Source of the DNA: Alphaproteobacteria bacterium MarineAlpha3_Bin4
GTDB lineage: Bacteria; Pseudomonadota; Alphaproteobacteria; Rhodospirillales; Casp-alpha2
NCBI GenBank assembly: GCA_002938045.1
Contig: PTLJ01000102.1
Coordinates: forward strand, 1-6,162
Direction of reading: 5' to 3'
Length of the DNA stretch: 6,162 bases
Shown: piece after piece, positions 1 through 5,244 of the stretch
Layout: every line of letters begins with the position of its first letter
Numbering within the stretch: position 1 is the stretch's first letter
Translations under genes and position numbers: made by a program
Notes under the pieces: generated by a model
The model's input: only the letters and a program-made list of their open reading frames with translations
Told to the model about the DNA's origin: nothing
Database searches by the model: none

Positions 1-78
1 GTCGACTTGGCCAACGACAAGATGGCGGCCATTAACACGGCCTACGACCGCATCGAGAAGGATAGGGGCCTCAGGTGA
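1..78 (+). CDS. DnaJ-domain (DjlA-like) protein, C-terminal end only
   Basis: Only the last 25 codons are in the window; the gene begins upstream and ends at the TGA at 76-78. The visible tail contains DKMAAINTAYDRIEK, which resembles the last helix of a J domain (consensus like KMAxINxAYxxI), so this is probably a DnaJ-family co-chaperone with the J domain at its C-terminus, as in the DjlA/TerB-DnaJ type. J domains stimulate the ATPase of DnaK/Hsp70. The next gene's GTG start lies inside the end of this one (GTGA at 75-78), which suggests translational coupling and a shared transcript with the amidase. With so little protein visible, the architecture upstream of the J domain is inferred from the usual alphaproteobacterial neighbour of the amidase gene, not seen. 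Confidence 0.75.
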   Translation, partial: VDLANDKMAAINTAYDRIEKDRGLR

Positions 79-746
79 GGGAAGCGACTTCCCCTAACTA
101 CGATGAACGCACGGCTGGCGCGTCCGTCGACATCCTGGTTTTTCATTACACTGGCATGGAGACCGCGACGGCGGAGCTGACGCGGCTCCGCGATCCGGCG
201 GCGCGAGTCAGCGCGCATTACCTGATCGATGAGGACGGCCGCATCGACGCGCTTGTCGACGAGCGATACCGGGCCTGGCATGCCGGCGTTTCGTATTGGC
301 GCGGCGAGACCGACGTCAACGGACGCTCCGTCGGCGTCGAGTTGGTCAACCCAGGCCATGAGTTTGGTTACCGGCCTTATCCCGACGTCCAGATGGCGGC
401 CGCAGCGGAACTAGCCCAGGATATCCTCGAACGCCATCCTATCCCGGCCCGCAACGTAGTCGGCCATTCGGACGTGGCGCCGGCCAGGAAGACCGATCCC
501 GGCGAGTTCTTCGACTGGCGCAGCTTTGCCGAAAAGGGCATCGGCCTGTGGCCCGAGGAGGCCGACATGCTGGATATGGACTCCGATCGGCTGGCGCGGA
601 TGCTGGCCGATTTTGGCTACGACCCGAGCGATTTCTCAGCCGCTGTCAAGGCTTTCCAGCGCCACTTTCGCCCGGCGCGCGTCAACGGCCGCATTGACCC
701 GGAAACGGCTAGGCGGGTGGCGGGTCTGACGGCGATGGTCGCCTAG
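75..746 (+). CDS. N-acetylmuramoyl-L-alanine amidase (Amidase_2) with C-terminal peptidoglycan-binding domain
   Basis: A 223-residue zinc hydrolase of the AmpD/AmiD family, which cuts the amide bond between N-acetylmuramic acid and L-alanine of the stem peptide. The amidase fold covers about residues 15-150. The expected zinc ligands are visible: His24 in FHYTG, His131 in GHSDVAP and Asp141 in KTDPG; Glu89 in VGVELVN fits the conserved acidic residue. Residues about 170-220 (DFGYDPSDFSAAVKAFQRHF, then NGRIDPETARRV) look like a PG_binding_1 repeat. No signal peptide or lipobox is seen at the N-terminus, so the protein may be cytoplasmic and recycle anhydro-muropeptides like AmpD, although a peptidoglycan-binding tail is more typical of periplasmic AmiD. 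The GTG start at 75 overlaps the preceding TGA and has AGGGG at 64-68 as ribosome site. The family call is firm; AmpD versus AmiD role is open, so no symbol is given. Confidence 0.93.
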   Translation: MREATSPNYDERTAGASVDILVFHYTGMETATAELTRLRDPAARVSAHYLIDEDGRIDALVDERYRAWHAGVSYWRGETDVNGRSVGVELVNPGHEFGYRPYPDVQMAAAAELAQDILERHPIPARNVVGHSDVAPARKTDPGEFFDWRSFAEKGIGLWPEEADMLDMDSDRLARMLADFGYDPSDFSAAVKAFQRHFRPARVNGRIDPETARRVAGLTAMVA

Positions 747-749
747 GAC

Positions 750-777
750 TTGACCCGGGCGAAAGGCAGCGTACCTT
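750..777 (+). promoter_or_regulatory. Candidate sigma70-type promoter for rnpB
   Basis: TTGACC at 750-755 matches five of six bases of the -35 consensus. It is followed after 16 bases by TACCTT at 772-777, a weak -10 (three of six). It lies between the amidase stop codon (744-746) and the first base of the RNase P RNA helix P1 (about 781), the expected place for a stable-RNA promoter. The distance from this -10 to the predicted RNA 5' end is slightly short, so either the -10 is shifted or the transcript begins a few bases inside the drawn end. Confidence 0.4.
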
Positions 778-780
778 AAC

Positions 781-1181
781 AGTGCCAGACGGCCGGATGG
801 TCGCCTTTCCGCCCTTCGGGGCGGGGGGAGGAAAGTCCGGGCTCCACGGAGACACGGTGCCGGGTAACCCCCGGCGGAGGCGACTCCAGGGAAAGTGCCA
901 CAGAAAACAAACCGCCGCGCCGTTTGGCTTCGGCCGAATTGCGCGGTAAGGGTGAAAAGGTGCGGTAAGAGCGCACCGCGCCCCCGGCGACGGGGGGGGC
1001 AGGGTAAACCCCACCGGGAGCAAGACCAAGTAGGGACGGCAAGCCGCAAGGCAGGTGTGTTTTCGCACCGCTGTCCGGGTCGGTCGCACGAGGCGTCCGG
1101 TAACGGGCGTCCCAGATGAATGGCCATCCCACGCGGGCTCGCCCGCGTGGACAGAACCCGGCTTATAGGCCGCCTGGCACT
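781..1181 (+). ncRNA. rnpB: RNase P RNA, bacterial type A
   Basis: This is the catalytic RNA of ribonuclease P, which removes 5' leaders from tRNA precursors together with the RnpA protein. Conserved blocks appear in the right order: GAGGAAAGTCCGGGCTCC (828-845); ACAGAAAAC near 900; GGTAAGGGTGAAAAGGTG near 945; GGTAAACCCC at 1003-1012, which carries the L15 GGT that pairs with the tRNA CCA end; AGCAAGACCAAGTAGG near 1019; AGATGAAT at 1114-1121; and ACAGAACCCGGCTTATAGGC at 1151-1170. The ends are set by helix P1, where AGTGCCAG (781-788) pairs with CTGGCACT (1174-1181). CCGGG in the first block can pair with CCCGG in the last, as in core helix P4. The length of about 401 bases is usual for type A. 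Open reading frames across this stretch on either strand are by-products of the GC-rich RNA gene. The mature 3' end may differ by a few bases. Confidence 0.96.
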
Positions 1182-1363
1182 ATCTACCTGAAATAATTGA
1201 TAAAAGCTTTTGAGAGCCGGAATCGCCCCGGATTTAGTCGACGCGCCCGCAAATGAACACCATGCGGCCAAAATATAGCCCCTTTGCGGTGTTGATTAGA
1301 AGACCCCCAAGAACACGCCATCGATCAGGCCCTTCCGGCGGAATTCAAACGCTTCGAAACCCT

Positions 1364-1390
1364 TTGTTAACCCATAAAAAGTCATAGTAT
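1364..1390 (+). promoter_or_regulatory. Candidate promoter of the mraZ-led dcw operon
   Basis: TTGTTA (1364-1369) and TAGTAT (1385-1390) each match four of six consensus bases, with a 15-base spacer. This would place the main MraZ boxes just downstream of the start of transcription. An alternative is TTGACC at 1396-1401 (five of six) with TATCCC at 1419-1424 (three of six, 17-base spacer), which would lie inside the boxes. Either gives a leader of roughly 150-190 bases before mraZ. Both are pattern matches only. Confidence 0.25.
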
Positions 1391-1435
1391 TCCCATTGAC
1401 CGCCATCTTTACCCATGATATCCCATTATAGCCCA
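1371..1435 (-). promoter_or_regulatory. MraZ-binding box array (tandem TGGGN repeats)
   Basis: On the + strand CCCA occurs at 1392-1395, 1412-1415, 1422-1425 and 1432-1435, with a degenerate GCCA at 1402-1405 filling the gap, so five units sit exactly 10 bases apart. A further CCCA lies at 1371-1374, 21 bases before the first. Read on the minus strand the units are TGGGC, TGGGA, TGGGT, TGGCG and TGGGA, each separated by five bases. MraZ of other bacteria is known to bind tandem TGGGN repeats with five-base spacers upstream of its own gene, and here mraZ begins about 150 bases downstream. The array most likely mediates autoregulation of the dcw operon; the match of site and gene is strong, the binding itself is inferred. 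Confidence 0.8.
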
Positions 1436-1464
1436 GTTCCTGGCTATGAGGGATCACCGCAAAT

Positions 1465-1478
1465 GGCAGAATTCTGCC
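1465..1478. repeat. Perfect 14-base palindrome in the mraZ leader
   Basis: GGCAGAATTCTGCC is its own reverse complement and lies about 30 bases after the last MraZ box and 110 bases before the mraZ start. With no loop it is a better candidate for a dimeric protein's operator than for an RNA hairpin. No regulator is recognised, and chance cannot be excluded. Confidence 0.4.
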
Positions 1479-1587
1479 GGGCTGCGAACATGGGTTCCGA
1501 CGCCAGCCGGAGAGCAGGGGACAGCGGTGAGGCCGAAGTCCGGAGACACCTGTAGAAGTTGGCGCAGATGCGTTTTTGGGGGCTGCA

Positions 1588-2058
1588 ATGGCATTGTTCG
1601 TTGGCCGGCACGTCAATAAGATCGACAAGAAGGGGCGGGTCTCCGTGCCGAAGCCGTTCCGCGCCGTTTTCCAGAGCAGGGGCGAGACACGGTTCTATGC
1701 CTATCCGCTGTTCAAGCATCCGGCGATCGAGGCCTGCGGCGAGAGCTTCATGGCCCGCCTGTCGGGAAGCCTCGACGACCTCGACATGTTTTCCGACGAG
1801 CAGGACGACCTAGCCGCCGTCGTGCTCGAGAACGCGCACGCGCTCGCCTTCGACCCCGAGGGCCGCATCGTGTTGCCTAAAGAAATGATGGCGCATGCCG
1901 GCATCACCGGCCAAGCGGTGTTCGTCGGCCGCGGCGCACGGATGCAGATCTGGGAACCAAAATCCTACGAAGCTAACCGCCAGGCCGCTTTTGAACGTGC
2001 TCGCGCGCGTGGCGCCACGTTGCGCTTGCGCGCTGCGCTGGAACCGGAAGACGCGTGA
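1588..2058 (+). CDS. mraZ: Transcriptional regulator MraZ
   Basis: A 156-residue DNA-binding protein, first gene of the dcw cluster and known in other bacteria as a regulator of its own operon. It has two SpoVT-AbrB half-domains, each with the family signature: DKKGRVSVP at residues 13-21 and DPEGRIVLP at residues 89-97. The family forms ring-shaped oligomers that bind tandem TGGG boxes, and such boxes are present at 1371-1435. The ATG at 1588 was chosen because it puts the N-terminus (MALFVGRHVNKID) level with family members and follows a G-rich tract (1578-1582) at usable distance; an in-frame TTG at 1576 would add only four residues. The stop codon overlaps the start of rsmH. The C-terminal tail from about residue 135 is rich in Arg, Ala and Glu, probably helical. 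Length is normal for the family. Confidence 0.96.
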   Translation: MALFVGRHVNKIDKKGRVSVPKPFRAVFQSRGETRFYAYPLFKHPAIEACGESFMARLSGSLDDLDMFSDEQDDLAAVVLENAHALAFDPEGRIVLPKEMMAHAGITGQAVFVGRGARMQIWEPKSYEANRQAAFERARARGATLRLRAALEPEDA

Positions 2059-3011
2059 TGATTGCTGCCGCTCATGTCCCAGTCATGCTGAACGAGGTGG
2101 TGGCAGCACTGGCGCCGCGCGACGGCGCTACTTACGTCGACGCTACCTTCGGTGCTGGTGGATATTCGAAGGCGCTGTTGGAAGCCGCCAACTGCACGGT
2201 CTGGGGCATCGACTGCGATCCGCTGGCAGTGGAATTCGAAACTCGGCTCGCCGAGCGTTATCCGGGGCGACTGACTGTCCTCACCGGCCGCTATGGCGAC
2301 ATGGCCGAATTGTTGGCTGGTGTCGACGTCAGGCAGATCGATGGCATGGCGCTCGATCTCGGTGTTTCGTCGATGCAGCTCGACGATCCAGCGCGCGGCT
2401 TCTCGTTCCGCGTTGACGGCCCGCTGGACATGCGCATGGGCGAGGGCGAGCGGACGGCGGCGGACGTCGTCAATCAGATGGCCGAGCGGGAACTCGCCGA
2501 TATTATCTACCGCTACGGCGAGGAACGCGCGTCGCGACGCATCGCCAAGGCGATCGTCGAATTGCGTCGGCAAACGTCGATAACCCGCACTGGTCAGTTG
2601 GCGGAACTGATCCGCAGCGTCGTCAGCCGCTCGAAGGGTGGCATCGACCCGGCGACGCGTACCTTTCAGGCGCTGCGCATCTATGTCAACGCCGAGCTCG
2701 ACGAACTGGAGAAAGGTTTGAGGGCGGCGGAACTGCTGTTGGCCCCAGGCGGGCGGCTGGCGGTGGTCTCGTTCCATTCGCTGGAGGACCGTACGGTCAA
2801 GGAATTCCTCCGTGCGCGGGCCGGCGCCCAGACGTTGACGTCGCGCCACCTGCCGGCGCTCGAAACGGCGAACGCGAAGTCGACGTTCCGGTTGCTCGGG
2901 CGTGGCGTGGTCAAGCCGGGCAATGCCGAAACATCAAACAACCAGCGCGCTCGTTCGGCCCGCCTGAGGGCCGCCGAACGTACCGCCGAGCCAGCGCGGG
3001 ACGCGGCATGA
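2058..3011 (+). CDS. rsmH: 16S rRNA (cytosine(1402)-N(4))-methyltransferase RsmH
   Basis: A 317-residue cytoplasmic enzyme (formerly MraW) that uses S-adenosylmethionine to methylate N4 of C1402 in 16S rRNA, at the ribosomal P site. Signatures are HVPVMLNEVV at residues 6-15, the SAM-binding loop DATFGAGGYS (28-37), the acidic pair D52/D54 in GIDCDP, LDLGVSSMQLDDPARGFSFR (98-117) with DGPLDMRM after it, RTFQALRIYVNAEL, and VVSFHSLEDRTVK (from residue 236). The stop of mraZ and this start share TGATG, so the genes are probably translationally coupled. GGAAG at 2046-2050 is seven bases before the ATG at 2058; an overlapping GTG at 2055 would add one residue and is the alternative start. The C-terminal tail (about residues 295-317) is basic and alanine-rich, as usual in this family. 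Complete and unremarkable otherwise. Confidence 0.97.
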   Translation: MIAAAHVPVMLNEVVAALAPRDGATYVDATFGAGGYSKALLEAANCTVWGIDCDPLAVEFETRLAERYPGRLTVLTGRYGDMAELLAGVDVRQIDGMALDLGVSSMQLDDPARGFSFRVDGPLDMRMGEGERTAADVVNQMAERELADIIYRYGEERASRRIAKAIVELRRQTSITRTGQLAELIRSVVSRSKGGIDPATRTFQALRIYVNAELDELEKGLRAAELLLAPGGRLAVVSFHSLEDRTVKEFLRARAGAQTLTSRHLPALETANAKSTFRLLGRGVVKPGNAETSNNQRARSARLRAAERTAEPARDAA

Positions 3012-3016
3012 GGAGG
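3011..3016 (+). promoter_or_regulatory. Strong ribosome binding site for ftsL
   Basis: AGGAGG, a perfect Shine-Dalgarno match, begins with the last base of the rsmH stop codon (TGAGGAGG) and ends five bases before the ftsL ATG at 3022. It fixes the ftsL start and suggests that ribosomes ending rsmH can reload here. Confidence 0.85.
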
Positions 3017-3021
3017 ACGGG

Positions 3022-3366
3022 ATGATCCGCTCTACCACCTTGCTTTGCGCTATTCTAGCGATCGGCGTCGGCCTGACGCTGTTCAACGTTAAATACCAGG
3101 TCCAGGACCTTGAGCATGAACTGACAATCCTCAACCGCAAAATTGTCGAAGATCAACAGGCGATCCACGTACTGCGCGCCGAATGGAGCCACCTCAACGA
3201 ACCAGCCCGGCTAAGGGGGCTGGCGCAGCGTCACCTCGGATTGGCGCCGGTGGCGATGGAGCAGATCGCGACGCCGGCCGGACTTGGCGTGCGTCTATCC
3301 GAACTCCCCGAGCGACCTCAGCCCGCTACTCTGCGCTCGGTCGATGCCGAGGCGACATCGCCATGA
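3022..3366 (+). CDS. ftsL: Cell division protein FtsL
   Basis: A 114-residue bitopic membrane protein of the divisome. In other bacteria FtsL forms a complex with FtsB and FtsQ and activates the FtsW-FtsI septal synthase. Residues about 5-21 (TTLLCAILAIGVGLTLF) are one hydrophobic membrane segment after a very short N-terminus. Residues about 24-60 are charged and heptad-like, the expected periplasmic coiled coil, followed by LAQRHLGLAP (67-76), a pattern typical of alphaproteobacterial FtsL. The last 35 residues are proline-rich and probably disordered. FtsL is poorly conserved, so the call rests on size, topology, the LGL motif and position between rsmH and ftsI. Its stop overlaps the ftsI start by four bases (ATGA at 3363-3366), which would link the production of these partners. 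Confidence 0.93.
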   Translation: MIRSTTLLCAILAIGVGLTLFNVKYQVQDLEHELTILNRKIVEDQQAIHVLRAEWSHLNEPARLRGLAQRHLGLAPVAMEQIATPAGLGVRLSELPERPQPATLRSVDAEATSP

Positions 3367-5210
3367 CCACACCGATCGCCAACGCCCGCTCCCAGGCGCG
3401 CAAGCTCGACGGTGCCCGCAAGCAAGCTCTGGAGACTGGCCGCAACCGCTTGCTCGTCACCGCTGTCGTCCTCAACCTGGCATTCGCCGCCGTGATTGCA
3501 CGCGTGGTTGATCTGACGGTGATGACCAACGGCAGCGAGCCGCGCGTTGCCCGCACCGTCAAACTCGCTGACCCGCCGACCGAACGGGCCGACGTCGTTG
3601 ACCGCAACGGCGTGATTCTGGCTACCAGCTTGCCGACGGTTTCGCTCTATGCCGATCCCGGCAACATTCTTAACGTCGATGATGCCGCCGACCGGTTGGT
3701 CCGTGCCCTGCCCCAGCTCAACCGCACCGAGACTATCGTCAAACTCAATTCGCAGACACGGTTCGCCTGGCTGAAGCGTGACTTGACGCCGAGCCAGCAC
3801 TACGAGATCAACCGCTTTGGCATCCCTGGCATCGCCTTTCAGCGCGGTGAACGGCGGGTCTATCCGCAAGGCCGCCTGGCCGGCCATGTGCTCGGGCTGA
3901 CTGACGTTGACGGCCGCGGTGTTTCCGGCATCGAGCGTTACTTCGACCAGACCCTTCGTGCCGGTGGCGGGCCGCTTAGACTAGCTCTCGATTTGCGCGT
4001 GCAGGCGGTGCTGCACGAGGAACTGACCGCTAGCATGAAGGAGTTCAAGGCACTCGGTGCCGCTGGCGTCATCCTCGATGTCGACACTGGCGAGATAGTA
4101 GCCATGGTTTCGTTGCCCGACTTCGACCCCAACGCGCGCAACGATATCGAGGGCGAGGCCGGCTTCAATAACGTCACCAAGGGCGTCTATGAGATTGGCT
4201 CGATCTTCAAGCTATTCACGGTGGCAATGGCGCTTGATACTGGCACCGTCGATCTGAGCGGCGGGTACGACGCCAGTGAGCCGATACACGTCTCGCGCTT
4301 TACGATTAGCGACTACCATGCCAAGAACCGCTGGTTGTCAGTGCCCGAAATTATCCTCCACTCGTCCAACATCGGCGCCGCTAAAATGGCCGTCGACGTT
4401 GGCACCGAGATGCAGCGGACCTACCTGGAACGCTTTGGTATGATAAGCCCGGCGTTGGTCGAACTGCCCGAGGTCGGCGTGCCCCTGACGCCATCCAAGT
4501 GGCGTCCGGTCAATACCATGACCATTTCCTACGGCTACGGCATCGCGGTCAGCCCGTTGCAATTGGCCGACGGCATTGCGGCGCTAGTAAATGGCGGTAT
4601 CCGCCGGCCAACGACAATACTGCTGAACACCGACGAGCCGGCCGTCGGCGAGCGTGTTATAAGCGCCGAGACGTCGCGCCAGATCCGCAGTCTGATGCGC
4701 CTCGTGGTCAGTCGCGGCACCGGCCGCAAGGCGGACGTGCCCGGCTATCTGATCGGCGGCAAGACCGGCACCGCCGACAAACAGTCGGGTCGCGGTTATG
4801 CCATGGACGCCAAGATTTCGTCGTTTGTCGGTGCCTATCCGATCAACGACCCTCTCTACGTGGTGCTGGCGCTGTTCGACGAGCCAGTGGGCATCAAACG
4901 GACCTCAAACTATGCCACCGGCGGCTGGGTCGCGGCGCCGGCCGTCGGCCGCATTGTTAGGCGGATGGCGCCGATCGTCGGCATCGCGCCGGACCTCTAC
5001 GGCGACATTGAGCTGCCGAGAGTGGCGTTGCCAAAGCAGGCCGAGGCTTCGGCGCCGTCGCACCGGGCCGCCGGTTTTGACAGCGGGGCAGCGAAGACAA
5101 CCGCCGTCGTATGGCAAGTTTCACCTGGCACGCAAACCAGCAACAATGAGCGGGTCGTGTTGCGAGTGCTCCAGGCGCCGTCGGGTGTGTTGGCCGCGAA
5201 CGGAAACTAG
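3363..5210 (+). CDS. ftsI: Peptidoglycan D,D-transpeptidase FtsI (penicillin-binding protein 3)
   Basis: A 615-residue class B penicillin-binding protein that cross-links septal peptidoglycan, working with FtsW. After a basic cytoplasmic N-terminus comes one membrane helix (about residues 30-46). The dimerisation/pedestal domain follows and carries RADVVDRNG (75-83) and GVSGIERYFD near 186. The transpeptidase domain spans about 233-540 with the three active-site motifs: SIFK with nucleophile Ser280 and Lys283, SSN at 334-336, and KTG at 467-469. Residues about 541-615 are a tail rich in Pro, Ala, Ser and Thr with no recognised domain. The ATG at 3363 overlaps the ftsL stop; the frame stays open upstream to 3183, but that extension lies inside ftsL in another frame and has no membrane or family features. 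Periplasmic, anchored in the inner membrane, and target of beta-lactams. Confidence 0.97.
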   Translation: MTTPIANARSQARKLDGARKQALETGRNRLLVTAVVLNLAFAAVIARVVDLTVMTNGSEPRVARTVKLADPPTERADVVDRNGVILATSLPTVSLYADPGNILNVDDAADRLVRALPQLNRTETIVKLNSQTRFAWLKRDLTPSQHYEINRFGIPGIAFQRGERRVYPQGRLAGHVLGLTDVDGRGVSGIERYFDQTLRAGGGPLRLALDLRVQAVLHEELTASMKEFKALGAAGVILDVDTGEIVAMVSLPDFDPNARNDIEGEAGFNNVTKGVYEIGSIFKLFTVAMALDTGTVDLSGGYDASEPIHVSRFTISDYHAKNRWLSVPEIILHSSNIGAAKMAVDVGTEMQRTYLERFGMISPALVELPEVGVPLTPSKWRPVNTMTISYGYGIAVSPLQLADGIAALVNGGIRRPTTILLNTDEPAVGERVISAETSRQIRSLMRLVVSRGTGRKADVPGYLIGGKTGTADKQSGRGYAMDAKISSFVGAYPINDPLYVVLALFDEPVGIKRTSNYATGGWVAAPAVGRIVRRMAPIVGIAPDLYGDIELPRVALPKQAEASAPSHRAAGFDSGAAKTTAVVWQVSPGTQTSNNERVVLRVLQAPSGVLAANGN

Positions 5211-5233
5211 GCCACGTTGATGTGTGCGGCCAT

Positions 5234-5237
5234 GGAG
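5234..5237 (+). promoter_or_regulatory. Ribosome binding site that supports the TTG start of murE
   Basis: GGAG lies seven bases before TTG at 5245 in the short gap after ftsI. Together with the family-like N-terminus MRLIDVL encoded from this TTG, it favours 5245 over the later in-frame GTG at 5284, which would remove the first conserved residues. Confidence 0.6.
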
Positions 5238-5244
5238 CAGGAAT

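Larger units (their letters stand above)
1182..1587. other. Intergenic region between rnpB and mraZ, dcw operon control region and leader
   Basis: About 400 bases without a convincing protein gene. The first half is more AT-rich than its surroundings and holds a short palindrome AAAAGCTTTT (1202-1211) and a weak possible stem AACACC (1256-1261) with GGTGTT (1288-1293). Neither is a clear intrinsic terminator with a T tract, so the rnpB 3' end is probably made by processing or by a terminator I cannot recognise. The second half holds the MraZ box array (1371-1435), candidate promoter elements, a perfect 14-base palindrome (1465-1478) and a possible 30-codon reading frame (1463-1555). The reverse-strand frame across this region shows no recognisable protein. 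Confidence 0.7.

Noticed and set aside
636..1271. Long reverse-strand frames over the rnpB region
   Set aside because: They run across the conserved RNase P RNA core, have low-complexity Pro/Arg/Ala products typical of antisense frames in GC-rich DNA, and match no known family.
1425..1430. TATAAT on the minus strand inside the MraZ boxes, a possible divergent promoter
   Set aside because: At the right distance (1448-1453) the minus strand reads TCCCTC, not a -35, and no minus-strand gene follows; the match arises from the box spacers.
1296..1628. Reverse-strand reading frame of 110 codons across the rnpB-mraZ gap
   Set aside because: Its product is not recognisable, it crosses the MraZ boxes and the mraZ start, and there is no ribosome site; it is best explained as chance.
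1965..2849. A 294-codon reverse-strand frame opposite rsmH
   Set aside because: It lies fully antisense to a complete RsmH with all its motifs; its composition (Arg, Asp, Ala, His) is that of a shadow frame.
3183..3362. N-terminal extension of the ftsI frame
   Set aside because: It lies inside ftsL in a different frame, lacks family similarity, and the ATG at 3363 gives the normal short cytoplasmic N-terminus before the membrane helix.
4200..4211. FtsI active-site SIFK instead of the common STFK, a possible inactive enzyme
   Set aside because: The catalytic Ser280 and Lys283 are present, as are SSN and KTG; the second position of SxxK tolerates variation.
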